Positions 37,001 through 45,114 of a stretch of 64,000 nucleotides of DNA are shown here, in pieces. The position numbers and the translations under genes were made by a program. The notes beneath the pieces were generated by a model, which did not search any database, was not told the origin of the DNA, and worked only from the letters and a program-made list of their open reading frames with translations. Numbering within the stretch: the first letter of the stretch is position 1; each line of letters opens with the position of its first letter. The DNA is from Bacteroidota bacterium. Its GTDB lineage: Bacteria > Bacteroidota > Ignavibacteria > Ignavibacteriales > Ignavibacteriaceae. The stretch lies in contig JAIUOE010000003.1 in NCBI GenBank assembly GCA_020161395.1, forward strand, positions 372,001 through 436,000, read 5' to 3'.

Positions 37001-38609
37001 CAAAATACTCCAGGTCAATATTCCTGAAAGTGGAACTGATCGAGTAAGACGGACTCTTAAGGTCAGACATGTCCAAATCACCTTTTATCTCACCCTGCTG
37101 TGCACCCGGTAAACTGGCTGAGAGTTGAAAGCCGATTTTGCCGTTGTTTCCTTTGGTTTTTACAGTAAAACGATCAAAGAAATATTTCCCGATCGTTGAC
37201 TGATCACCGTCAAAATCAAGTTCGAACTCGGCATTTTCAGGATTGAAACCATGACCTCTGGCTCTTATTTTCGATGTAAGATTAAAAGGCAGGTTCACAT
37301 ATTTGCTTATGTCAAGTTTTTCTGTTCTCGCATCCACTTCATAGTAAGGTGCCGCTTTCGAGAAGTCGAATTTATAACTGCCACTGATATTTCCTGCAGG
37401 CGATCTGAGCCCCATGCCACCCGAAAATGTAAGAGGTGATCCGATGAACCCGAGACTGTCGATCTGAATTGAAGGAAAATCGAGATATTTTTGGAGCTGC
37501 AATGAAGGCATTAATGTGTGTATATCACCAGGTGTTAGCACTGAATTTTTTATACTCGCAGTCATTCTTAATTTGTCAAAATCCATCAAATTAAGAAGCG
37601 TCCCGGTTAACGACAGGTCGGTTTTCAAAGTCTTAAGTTTTAGCTTTGCAATCTTTGTATTAACCAGATCCCCGGACGCAGCCAGATCTATCTCCATCGC
37701 ACCCTTCATGAAGTCGAAACCTGCGATCAAAGACGAAATGTCATCAAAATGAAACGGGGCACAAACGAGATCCATCTCGAAATTTGCTTTTTTCAGAGAA
37801 TCGGTTGTAAAATTATTAAAAACATTCAGCTCATCCGTCTTGTAGTTGAGAGTTATCTCACTTTTCCTGGTGACTACTTTAAGATCACCGACATTTATGC
37901 TCCTGCCGGCAAGTTTCAATTCCCCCGACAACGATATTTCAGGTGTATTCAATAAATTGGGCTCAAGATGGAATTTTTTGATCTTTACATCGTATCCGTT
38001 TTTCGCAATATCCACACTTAAATCGTCCAATTTTATATCGATGTTCAGTAGTCTTAAATCATCGTAATTGAGAGAAGTGTATTCCTCTGTTGAAGAAAGT
38101 TTGTCCCACTTTCGATATAAAATTGAGGAGTTGGTCAACTCTATTGTGCCGGCTTTAATAACAAAAGGAAATGGCTTTGAAACGGTATCGATCTCTTTTT
38201 TTTCGGAAGGTTTGGGGAGTATCTTCACAAGATTCAATACACCGTTCGAATCAACTACAAGATTTGCGTGAAGCCCGTCTATCGCCAATTTATCGGCATT
38301 TAATCTGTCGCTCAAAAATTCCAGCAGTTTGGGATACACTTCCAATCGCTTTATGAAAAGTATTTCCGTATTGGCGGAATCTGCAATCCTGATATCATTT
38401 ATCATCAGTGAGGTGACAATTGTTCCTTCTATTGTGCCTATAGTGATTTTCCCGCGGAAAGTTTCGTTGAGGATGGTTGTAACTTTATCTTTAACGATGG
38501 AACGGAACAAGGATGTCTGCGAGAAAACCAGAATTGCGGTCACCAGCATCAACAGGAAGTAGAGTGTACCTCTTGTATATTTAAGGATGTATGCCGGTAT
38601 TCGCTTCAT
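34080..38609 (-). CDS. tamB: TamB-like translocation/assembly module protein (1509 aa)
   Basis: An AsmA/TamB-superfamily protein: one N-terminal membrane helix (about 15-32, LYFLLMLVTAILVFSQ), a very long repeated beta-strand region forming a hydrophobic taco-like groove (residues 40-1050), and a C-terminal DUF490/TamB domain (about 1060-1509, ending LKYKIEF). These proteins span the periplasm and help deliver outer-membrane proteins or carry phospholipids. The family usually works with an Omp85-family barrel (TamA or TamL). The candidate partner here is the barrel protein two genes downstream. It overlaps rnr by one base and lies four bases below rfaE2. Confidence 0.9.
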   Translation of the reverse strand: MKRIPAYILKYTRGTLYFLLMLVTAILVFSQTSLFRSIVKDKVTTILNETFRGKITIGTIEGTIVTSLMINDIRIADSANTEILFIKRLEVYPKLLEFLSDRLNADKLAIDGLHANLVVDSNGVLNLVKILPKPSEKKEIDTVSKPFPFVIKAGTIELTNSSILYRKWDKLSSTEEYTSLNYDDLRLLNIDIKLDDLSVDIAKNGYDVKIKKFHLEPNLLNTPEISLSGELKLAGRSINVGDLKVVTRKSEITLNYKTDELNVFNNFTTDSLKKANFEMDLVCAPFHFDDISSLIAGFDFMKGAMEIDLAASGDLVNTKIAKLKLKTLKTDLSLTGTLLNLMDFDKLRMTASIKNSVLTPGDIHTLMPSLQLQKYLDFPSIQIDSLGFIGSPLTFSGGMGLRSPAGNISGSYKFDFSKAAPYYEVDARTEKLDISKYVNLPFNLTSKIRARGHGFNPENAEFELDFDGDQSTIGKYFFDRFTVKTKGNNGKIGFQLSASLPGAQQGEIKGDLDMSDLKSPSYSISSTFRNIDLEYFAGNSMENSSINFTFDAEGKGLNPDDMVLNANLNLLDTKIKGDSLGEIDANIKLTATPDMQKDIFITSNLFTMSTAGRFSYATLGTNLGTESTNLFADLSKILSNYYPDFFEDSAAVANAKAPIPTNRGFSVKSNDSLSYSLQVKDLGPLKRFLKLRTFDIQGSLSGLIVLDTTKVLFSLNNDLDLLRLRASDSSSTLILWGSNSKIKLSHPSNEIQIGSIKGSIQSTTKKIFMIERGRADTLSNTELVVSLDKSILDLERLDVNYNEMVKARIALVVDFMKDSLELDMYETKIDYKGYKLENMANTVISFSNDALFVKNFSLGIGQRQIVSLDARLDKDSLMADAKIENISLHEIMSDILKQPIAQPVDADIKFAVRARGGFESPVIHSDFRIDAIKYQKQTLGKLKFSAVYENEEIRPTGYFYSGKTEGDDSLLAVTGVIPYRISFADSKFDFVKDKLTDLRIDAKNFSLSALNGFIPNVKELTGLFRSQIRISGYYPNLSKNGTAEIEGGLFRVAMTNLIYGLEAGVVLNDSTLTIEKLAVTNEGNLDFYGKITGTGSLHLTGYELKSGQIRLGGNLTVMDSKKPTKEFPIFGKLVVSTNEDIVLNINRNNYFVKASINLDKTDLTIPPTQSGVSNAGDNYIYKYMNYDYTGGVLDSTFLSFLEDDRQYKDSAIAGVKQTPFNLEYQIKITMSKNSKMTMILSQEANQKLTTYLEGELNYEKLGGFENVQGELKVSEESTLEFLNLKTFAALGTLRFEKEIFNPYLDIVANYNSYYVFSSKGSSNEQPVQVKLKLKGSMDELSTKFAKETDNIAVYVGEDNIKNAVPSPQYDKADAVWFILTGKFKSDLTEADKSSAEGQINTIQGTATSLAGSLLGGLLSSYLGDYVKSLEVRAAGNQTKFNLSGQISTIKYSFGGTTNVFQDLSAATFRFEIPVIKNFLIRIERRESIGEGSSNNTMINEMGLKYKIEF

Positions 38610-38613
38610 GCTT

Positions 38614-39093
38614 TTATCCGCCGTATTTCTGCAGTATCAATTCGATTATACTCGTTGTTGAACGGGATGTGACAAAAGGAATGTTGGTGGTTACTCCCCC
38701 GTTTGCTTCAACTATGTCCTTGCCCACAATGTTGTCGAGAGACCAGTCACCCCCTTTTACAAGTATATCAGGCACCAGAGTTTTGATCAACTCAAACGGA
38801 GTATCTTCATTAAATATTGTTACAAAATCGACAGGTTTCAGATTTGCCATTGCAAATGCTCTTTCATCCTGAGGAAGCAGGGGTCTTTTGTCCCCTTTTA
38901 TTCTTCTCATCGACTCATCTGAATTCAGACCAACAACGAGAATATCGCCCAAAGCTTTCGCTTTTGTTAAATAATCGATATGTCCTTTGTGAATCAGATC
39001 AAAACAGCCGTTCGTGAAAACAACTTTCTTACCCGTCTTCCGAAATTCATTACGAAGTGCTGAGAGTTCGTCCCAGTTGTATAAATATTTCAT
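38614..39093 (-). CDS. rfaE2: D-glycero-beta-D-manno-heptose 1-phosphate adenylyltransferase
   Basis: A 159-residue nucleotidyltransferase: TNGCFDLIHKGHIDYL has the HxGH motif, followed by VVGLNSDESMRRIKGDKRPLLPQDER, the pattern of RfaE domain II. It adenylylates heptose 1-phosphate in the ADP-heptose pathway for LPS core. In many bacteria it is fused to the kinase; here it is a separate gene overlapping rfaE1 by four bases (ATGA). Confidence 0.93.
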   Translation of the reverse strand: MKYLYNWDELSALRNEFRKTGKKVVFTNGCFDLIHKGHIDYLTKAKALGDILVVGLNSDESMRRIKGDKRPLLPQDERAFAMANLKPVDFVTIFNEDTPFELIKTLVPDILVKGGDWSLDNIVGKDIVEANGGVTTNIPFVTSRSTTSIIELILQKYGG

Positions 39094-40085
39094 CGTCTCC
39101 CCTCAATGATGGTTTCGAACAGGTTATCTATTTCGACAGGCACAATACCGACCTCTTCACAGACGATACCTGCAGCATAATTTGCTATAAAACATGCTTC
39201 ATAAATATCCGCTCCGGCACTTAATGCGAGGGTAAGAGTTGAGATTACCGTATCACCTGCACCCGAAACATCCGCAACTTTCCGTGCTTTAGTGGGCATC
39301 ATTTTTGGTTCGTTCTTTTTGTTAAACACAGCTATACCATCTTCTCCCAGCGTCAGGAGGATGTTTTCAGCTTCAAGTTTCTCCAGGAGAATCTCTCCTG
39401 CTTTCAGAGCATCATTTATCGTTTTGATTCTGAACCCCAGAATGTCACTTGCTTCTTTCCGGTTTGGTTTGAAAACAGTAACCCCCTTGTACATAAAAAA
39501 GTTATGAAATTTGGGATCAACTGTAACCAGTTTCCGCCTGTTATTACAGAGTTCAATCACTCTACTGATCAGGGAAGCTGTAAGGACACCTTTGTTGTAG
39601 TCCTGAAGAATGACTGCATCAATCTGATCAATATTGTTTTCCAACAGATTAAAGAGACGGTTCTCAGTCTCCTCACCTATATCGTCCTTGCTCTCACTGT
39701 CGATTCTTACAACATGCTGTGACCCGGCTATCACTCTTGTCTTCAATGTAGTGGGTCTTTGTGTGTCCACAACCAGCCCGCCTGACTTAATGTTCAGTCC
39801 CGAGAGAAGGCTCTTAAATATCCCTCCGGCGCGGTCATCTCCGATTATTCCGAGAGGAAAAGGCTCTGCATTCAGATGAAGAATGTTGTTAGCACAGTTG
39901 GCAGCTCCACCAAATCTGTAAAATTCGTTCTCCACATCAACAACAGGCACCGGTGCTTCAGGTGAAATTCTCTTCGCACCGCCCATAATGTATCCATCGA
40001 GCATCATATCGCCAATAATGGCGATTTTCCTCCCCGAAAAGGAGTTTTTTAATTGAATTAATCTTTCGTTTTCTACCTTAATCAT
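39090..40085 (-). CDS. rfaE1: D-glycero-beta-D-manno-heptose-7-phosphate kinase
   Basis: A 331-residue PfkB-family sugar kinase: GDMMLDGYIMGGAKRISPEAPVPV is the RfaE substrate motif, FGGAANCANNI binds sugar, and ADVSGAGDTVISTL is the PfkB anion-hole motif with the catalytic Asp. It phosphorylates heptose 7-phosphate at C1. Translation of rfaE2 overlaps its stop. No gmhA, gmhB or waaD is in the window, so the rest of the pathway is encoded elsewhere. Confidence 0.93.
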   Translation of the reverse strand: MIKVENERLIQLKNSFSGRKIAIIGDMMLDGYIMGGAKRISPEAPVPVVDVENEFYRFGGAANCANNILHLNAEPFPLGIIGDDRAGGIFKSLLSGLNIKSGGLVVDTQRPTTLKTRVIAGSQHVVRIDSESKDDIGEETENRLFNLLENNIDQIDAVILQDYNKGVLTASLISRVIELCNNRRKLVTVDPKFHNFFMYKGVTVFKPNRKEASDILGFRIKTINDALKAGEILLEKLEAENILLTLGEDGIAVFNKKNEPKMMPTKARKVADVSGAGDTVISTLTLALSAGADIYEACFIANYAAGIVCEEVGIVPVEIDNLFETIIEGRR

Positions 40086-40108
40086 TCTCTGGTCTCTAAA
40101 TCAAATTT

Positions 40109-41230
40109 TTATTTTTTATTCCCCTTTTTTGCAACACCACCCCAGGTACCGAGAGGGTTACTCAGATCTATCCTCCACAGTCCGTTCTCGGAAGCCAGCC
40201 AGATGTACCGTTTATCGAATTCCATCGCAAAAAAGCTGTTTGCCGGGATATTAAGATCGCCGGGATTGCTCGAGATTATTTTGGTACTGTTTCTGTCGAT
40301 TATCGTGATTCCTCTACCGTACTCTTTTTTGATATCAGTATCGAACTCATATACCGCCGCCCAGATTGTGTTCCCGACTTTAATCATCGAATAGACACCA
40401 TTTCCGGGCAAGCCTGAACGGTTGTCAAGTTTGTCCCATTTCGCCATCCGGTTAAATCGGTAAATACCGCCAACATTAAAATCGGGCATTTCGGGAGACC
40501 GGAAATCCTGATTCCCAAACCAGATAAACTCCTTGTCGAAGAGGATTGAATTGACAGAAACCCTCATTCCTTCTGAGCGGAAGGCTCCGTCTTTATTCGA
40601 GATGAATTCACATTTACCTGTCTCAAATTCACCATCAGCTTTGTCGAATTTATAGAGTCCACCTTCGGTCACAATCCAGACATACCTGTCATTTTCGATG
40701 AAAAAGCGTTTTACATTGTTTGTGGCAGTCTCACTACCTCTGGCGAGATTGAAGTCTTCGTACTTTTGTCTCTTGACATTGAGTATCGAGAGGTTAATAA
40801 ATCTCCCTATCCACAAAAGTCCTGTTGATTTGTCATATTTCAAACCTCTAATCCAGTTGCCGTATTCGCCACCTTCGGCAAATTTTCTCTTCTTCCATGA
40901 GTCTTTTTTCTTGTCATAGATGAGGAGTCCATCGCTGGTTCCTGCCCAGACAAAATCCTCATTCGCCTCAATGCAGTCGATAAGGCGGTCTTTAACTCCT
41001 TTTTCACCGTCTGCCATTGAAATCAACTGATTCGATGAAGCTTCATACCTGAAAATTCCATTTCCGTATGTCGCGAGCCAGAAGTCATTACCATCTCTCA
41101 CGAAAGCCGTAACTTTGGCACCACCGGCAATCTGAAAGAAATCAGGAGGGGAAGCAAGAACCGTCAGGCTCACTAATAATAAAACCGTTAAAATTCTTTT
41201 AATCTGCACCTTGTTAATAACTCTCCGCAT
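40109..41230 (-). CDS. Secreted beta-propeller protein, two-component-regulator propeller type (373 aa)
   Basis: An N-terminal signal-like helix (about 12-27, ILTVLLLVSLTVLASP) precedes repeated propeller blades (DDFWLATYGNGIFRYEASSN, EDFVWAGTSDGLLIYDKKKD, DRYVWIVTEGGLYKFDKADG, RYIWLASENGLWRIDLSN) like those in the sensor part of hybrid two-component proteins, but with no kinase domain attached. It is probably a periplasmic binding or assembly protein. Its ATG overlaps the panB end by 17 bases; rfaE1 follows after 23 bases. Confidence 0.75.
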   Translation of the reverse strand: MRRVINKVQIKRILTVLLLVSLTVLASPPDFFQIAGGAKVTAFVRDGNDFWLATYGNGIFRYEASSNQLISMADGEKGVKDRLIDCIEANEDFVWAGTSDGLLIYDKKKDSWKKRKFAEGGEYGNWIRGLKYDKSTGLLWIGRFINLSILNVKRQKYEDFNLARGSETATNNVKRFFIENDRYVWIVTEGGLYKFDKADGEFETGKCEFISNKDGAFRSEGMRVSVNSILFDKEFIWFGNQDFRSPEMPDFNVGGIYRFNRMAKWDKLDNRSGLPGNGVYSMIKVGNTIWAAVYEFDTDIKKEYGRGITIIDRNSTKIISSNPGDLNIPANSFFAMEFDKRYIWLASENGLWRIDLSNPLGTWGGVAKKGNKK

Positions 41231-42029
41231 CTGTTGGGAAATGACTCTCTCTTACATCCTCGATGTAGTTCTTGAACGCACCATTGAGGACATCCGCGAG
41301 ATTTGCGTAATATCGGAGGAATTTGGGGTGGAACTCCTTGTTGAGCCCAAGCATGTCGGGTGTTACAAGTATCTGCCCGTCGCAGTAAGGACCGGCACCA
41401 ATTCCAATCGTGGGTATGGAAACACTTTCAGTCACTTTTTTGGCAAGTACTTTGGGTATTTTTTCGAGAACGATTGAAAAAGCTCCGGCTTCTTCCAAAA
41501 TTTTGGCATCCGATAGAATTTCAGCAGCTTCCTCTTCCTCGGTTCCTCTTTGTTTATAGCTTCCGAACTTGTGAATGCTTTGAGGTGTAAGCCCGAGATG
41601 CCCCATTACGGGGATGCCATTCTCGGTAATTTTCCTGATTGTTTCTGCTACCCTTTTCCCGCCCTCAATTTTTACACCGCCAGCCGGAGTTTCCTTAAGA
41701 ATTCTACCTGCATTCCTGAATGCCTCATCCACGCTCAACTGGTATGACATAAAAGGCATATCGCAAATAAGCATCGACCGCGTGATCCCTTTTGCAACAG
41801 CTTTAGTGTGATATATCATCTCATCCATCGTTACTGGAAGTGTAGTCTCATTCCCCTGAAAAACATTCCCAAGAGAATCACCGACGAGAATCAGATCGAT
41901 TCCCGCCTCATCGAGAAGCTTTGCTGTTATAAAATCATATGCAGTAAGAGCAGCTATCTTTTTATTTTCCTTTTTCATCAGACTGAGTGTCTTTGTGGAA
42001 ACCCGCTGAAATTTTCCAAATGTGCTCAT
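41214..42029 (-). CDS. panB: 3-methyl-2-oxobutanoate hydroxymethyltransferase PanB
   Basis: A 271-residue TIM-barrel enzyme that adds a hydroxymethyl group from methylene-THF to alpha-ketoisovalerate, the first committed step of pantothenate (CoA) synthesis. Visible motifs are ALTAYDFITAKLLDEAGID, LVGDSLGNV (metal Asp), GVKIEGG and GIGAGPYCDGQILV. No panC or panD is nearby. It lies inside the envelope block, 8 bases below the lipoate ligase homologue. Confidence 0.95.
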   Translation of the reverse strand: MSTFGKFQRVSTKTLSLMKKENKKIAALTAYDFITAKLLDEAGIDLILVGDSLGNVFQGNETTLPVTMDEMIYHTKAVAKGITRSMLICDMPFMSYQLSVDEAFRNAGRILKETPAGGVKIEGGKRVAETIRKITENGIPVMGHLGLTPQSIHKFGSYKQRGTEEEEAAEILSDAKILEEAGAFSIVLEKIPKVLAKKVTESVSIPTIGIGAGPYCDGQILVTPDMLGLNKEFHPKFLRYYANLADVLNGAFKNYIEDVRESHFPTDAESY

Positions 42030-42037
42030 GTAGTCTC

Positions 42038-42790
42038 TTAAACTTTCTTTTCAATTACCAATTCTTCAAAATCGATGGAAAATCTGTCTCGAAAACCTTG
42101 TATTATCGAGAACTTCAACTTTTCCATATCCACTTCTTCACCTGTGATACTTTTGATATCCGAAGTTTTTTCGTTCAAAAGCATCTTCAGATTCTCCTTT
42201 TCAAACAGATCGATATTAAGATAATCAACTATCTTTTTATGAAAACTTCCTGTATTTATCGATCCGTGCTGAAGGATTACATCACCGGTTTTTCGTTGTG
42301 CACTTCCTATCAGTTTCCTGCCATCCATTTTTACTTCAGATTTGGAAGGGACAGAGAAGCAGGCAGCACTCTCAGACGAGCGGTAGTGCTCCTTAAAATT
42401 TACTTCTTCACTTGAGAGCCCGGCTCCCCCGAGTCTTTGATCATACTCTGCTAGACCGAAAAGAAGTGCCTCGTTTATCGCATTGTAGGCGTCCTTCGGA
42501 GAGATATTCAGTTTGTTCAATATAACTGAATAAGTCAACTCTTCCGAATGAAAAACAGCCCTCCCCCCCGTGGGCCTTCGAACCCAGTCATACCCGTCAC
42601 GGTGGAGTGCTTCTTTATTTAGACTCTCCTCAGACTGATTTGCCCCGAGGGAAATGCAATACGGATTCCATTCGTACAACCGGAGACACATCGAACCTTC
42701 CTTGCTCCCGGAGGCAAGTTGAACATCAAAGTCCATATTGAACCTTCCGGGCGAGGCAACGGTATCTATGTAATATCCTTTTACAGACAT
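42038..42790 (-). CDS. Lipoate-protein ligase A family protein (250 aa)
   Basis: A BPL/LplA-fold protein: VRRPTGGRAVFHSEELTYSV is the family's RRxxGGxxVxH signature and MDGRKLIGSAQRKTGDVILQHG has the catalytic Lys region (KLIGSAQ). It attaches lipoate or octanoate to E2/GcvH proteins, or acts as an octanoyltransferase; which one cannot be decided by eye. I choose the ATG at 42790 over a GTG at 42799. Sixteen bases separate it from lpxA. Confidence 0.82.
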   Translation of the reverse strand: MSVKGYYIDTVASPGRFNMDFDVQLASGSKEGSMCLRLYEWNPYCISLGANQSEESLNKEALHRDGYDWVRRPTGGRAVFHSEELTYSVILNKLNISPKDAYNAINEALLFGLAEYDQRLGGAGLSSEEVNFKEHYRSSESAACFSVPSKSEVKMDGRKLIGSAQRKTGDVILQHGSINTGSFHKKIVDYLNIDLFEKENLKMLLNEKTSDIKSITGEEVDMEKLKFSIIQGFRDRFSIDFEELVIEKKV

Positions 42791-42806
42791 GCGATTCACA
42801 AGCTGA

Positions 42807-43580
42807 TTATCTGATCAATCCCCTTGTGCTGCGGGAGATAAAATCAAGAATTTCTGCAGCAAATTTGTCGTCCGCAAACTTCTGGTTTATCTGTTCCTTC
42901 GCCTGAGTAAGATTCAGATGCGACTGATAAATCAGTTCATAAATCTTTTTTATTCTCATTATTTCGTCATTCGTAAAGCCGCGTCTTCTGAGTCCGATCA
43001 GATTGAGTCCTTCGTATTTGAGGGGCTCATGTCCGGCAAGAATATATGGCGGAACATCCTGCACAACTCTGAATCCGCCTCCGATCATACAATGTTTACC
43101 AATTTTGCAGAATTGATGAACGGGTGTGCAACCGCCAATAATTGTATAATCCTCAATGGTTGCGTGACCGCCGACCTGAACAGTGTTTGCAAGAATAACA
43201 TTATTGCCGATTCTGCAATCGTGAGCAACATGAGAGTAAGCCATCAGCAAACAGTTTTCACCGATTGAGGTCAGGCGTGTCTCTACTGTACCCCGGTGAA
43301 GCGTAACAAATTCATGTATTGTGGTACCACTTCCTACTACGGTATGCGACTCTTCGCCGGCATACTTCAAATCCTGTGGGGCATGTGAAATTGATGCACC
43401 CTGATAAATGGTGACATTCGAACCGATTCTCGCTCCATTGTAGAGACATGCATGGGGACCGATTTTTGAATTTTCACCAATCTCGACATCTGCTTCAATA
43501 AATGCGAAAGGACCGATTACGACACCCTCGCCTATTCTGGCTTTCGGATCGACGACTGCGGTTTTATGTATCTCAGGCAT
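42807..43580 (-). CDS. lpxA: UDP-N-acetylglucosamine acyltransferase LpxA
   Basis: A 257-residue acyltransferase with a left-handed beta-helix of hexapeptide repeats (DPKARIGEGVVIGPFAFIEADVEIG) and an alpha-helical C-terminal domain. The catalytic His lies in LLMAYSHVAHDCRIG, with family landmarks GCTPVHQFCKIG and LNLIGLRRRGF. It starts lipid A synthesis by moving a hydroxyacyl chain from ACP to UDP-GlcNAc. It overlaps the lpxC/fabZ end by eight bases. Confidence 0.96.
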   Translation of the reverse strand: MPEIHKTAVVDPKARIGEGVVIGPFAFIEADVEIGENSKIGPHACLYNGARIGSNVTIYQGASISHAPQDLKYAGEESHTVVGSGTTIHEFVTLHRGTVETRLTSIGENCLLMAYSHVAHDCRIGNNVILANTVQVGGHATIEDYTIIGGCTPVHQFCKIGKHCMIGGGFRVVQDVPPYILAGHEPLKYEGLNLIGLRRRGFTNDEIMRIKKIYELIYQSHLNLTQAKEQINQKFADDKFAAEILDFISRSTRGLIR

Positions 43581-44979
43581 GGCTCACCCTGTCAACTATT
43601 GCTGCCGTAAAATCAGCTTCGGCTACAAGGGCACCTTCGACAAAAATCTCACCGCGCATTATTACAAATTTTCTTCTCATTTCTTTCATCTCTACTTCAA
43701 TCCGAAGAACATCTCCGGGGATTACTGTTCTCCTGAATTTGGCATTGTTTATTTGCATAAAATAGGCGTTCTTTTCTTCAGGATTTCCGATCGAATTCAG
43801 CAGCAACAACCCGCCGGTTTGTGCCATCGCCTCAATCAACAACACTCCCGGCATTATTGGATTCCCCGGGAAGTGGCCGTTAAAAAAAGGTTCGTTTATG
43901 GAAACGCATTTCAATCCTGTGATCTTCTTCTCCATTTCCATGCTGATAATTCTGTCCACAAGAAGGAAGGGATATCTGTGCGGAAGTATCTTTGTGATAG
44001 CGTTTATATCAAAAACAATGCCCTGTTTACTGGCATGTTGATATTTCTTCACAAGTTTTTTCTGCTGATACATTTTCCGGATCATTTTAGCGAATTCCAC
44101 ATTCGCTTTGTGACCGGGTCTCGCAGCAAGAATCTGAGCCTTTATCGGAACGCCTATAAGCGCGAGATCACCAATAAGGTCGAGCAGTTTATGCCTTACC
44201 GGTTCATTTTTGAATCTGAATGACTTATTGTTAAGTATTCCGGTTTCACCCAAAACGAACTTTTCCTCGATTCCCAGCTTCTCACCAAGTTTATCGAGTT
44301 CATCCACTTCCAGATCCTTGTCCACAATCACAACAGCATTCTCGAGGTCGCCTCCCTTAATCAAACCCTGATTAGCAAGCATTTCAACTTCACTCAAAAA
44401 GCAGAAAGTACGGGAAGGGGCGAACTCACTCACGAATTCCTTCTCCAGGTCAAAAAGTCCGGAGTGCTGACTCCCGAGTGCAGGATTCTGATAGTCGACC
44501 ATCACCGTGATGCGATAATTATCGAGAGGGAGTGCCACAATATCCACTCCTCTGTCTTCTTCGTGGTAGGTAACCGTCTGATCGATTATAAGGTAATCTT
44601 TTGGGGCTTCCTGCTCTACAAATCCAGCTGCCACAAGTTTTTCGACATAGGGAAGAGAACTTCCGTCCCCGATTGGAGGTTCGATACCGTCGAGCTCTAT
44701 CTTGAGATTATCAATTTGCAGACCGTAAACGGCAGCCATCACATGCTCAACGGTGTGGACTTTTGCCTCTCCGATTCCGATGGTAGTTCCCCGGGAGATA
44801 TCCACAACATAATCCACCACAGCAGGTATTTCAGGATTTCCTCCCAAATCGGTTCTTATAAATCTTACCCCGTAATTCTCCGGAGCAGGTTTAAATGTCA
44901 TTTTGCATTCATGTCCGGTATGTATCCCGATACCGCTCATCGAAACTTCTTTTGCTATTGTGCGTTGTTTTATTAACAT
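43573..44979 (-). CDS. lpxC: Bifunctional LpxC (UDP-acyl-GlcN deacetylase) and FabZ dehydratase
   Basis: A 468-residue fusion. Residues 1-300 are LpxC: zinc ligands HTVEHVM and VRHKLLDLIGD, plus the start GIGIHTGHECKMTF. Residues about 318-468 are FabZ: LPHRYPFLLVDRI, the catalytic His in NGHFPGNPIMPGVLLIEAMAQ with its Glu. It carries out the committed step of lipid A synthesis and the beta-hydroxyacyl-ACP dehydration that competes for the same hydroxyacyl pool. The fusion is characteristic of the Bacteroidota/Chlorobiota group. AAAGGAACAA precedes the ATG. It is the first gene of the envelope block. Confidence 0.96.
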   Translation of the reverse strand: MLIKQRTIAKEVSMSGIGIHTGHECKMTFKPAPENYGVRFIRTDLGGNPEIPAVVDYVVDISRGTTIGIGEAKVHTVEHVMAAVYGLQIDNLKIELDGIEPPIGDGSSLPYVEKLVAAGFVEQEAPKDYLIIDQTVTYHEEDRGVDIVALPLDNYRITVMVDYQNPALGSQHSGLFDLEKEFVSEFAPSRTFCFLSEVEMLANQGLIKGGDLENAVVIVDKDLEVDELDKLGEKLGIEEKFVLGETGILNNKSFRFKNEPVRHKLLDLIGDLALIGVPIKAQILAARPGHKANVEFAKMIRKMYQQKKLVKKYQHASKQGIVFDINAITKILPHRYPFLLVDRIISMEMEKKITGLKCVSINEPFFNGHFPGNPIMPGVLLIEAMAQTGGLLLLNSIGNPEEKNAYFMQINNAKFRRTVIPGDVLRIEVEMKEMRRKFVIMRGEIFVEGALVAEADFTAAIVDRVSHA

Positions 44980-45114
44980 TTGTTCCTTTGGATAGAATTA
45001 TGCCAATTTGTTAAAGTGTAAAAAATAAACATAAAATTTACGCAATTATTATTAAATATTGATTAAATCTTCAAAAACTGCCTGATAGACAACCGGTTAA
45101 ATCTGCCGAAATAC

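Noticed and set aside
43579-44223. 214-codon plus-strand ORF across lpxC/fabZ
   Set aside because: Antisense shadow of an unambiguous gene; no domain or ribosome site. The same applies to other long antisense frames such as 15664-16023 and 60706-61416.
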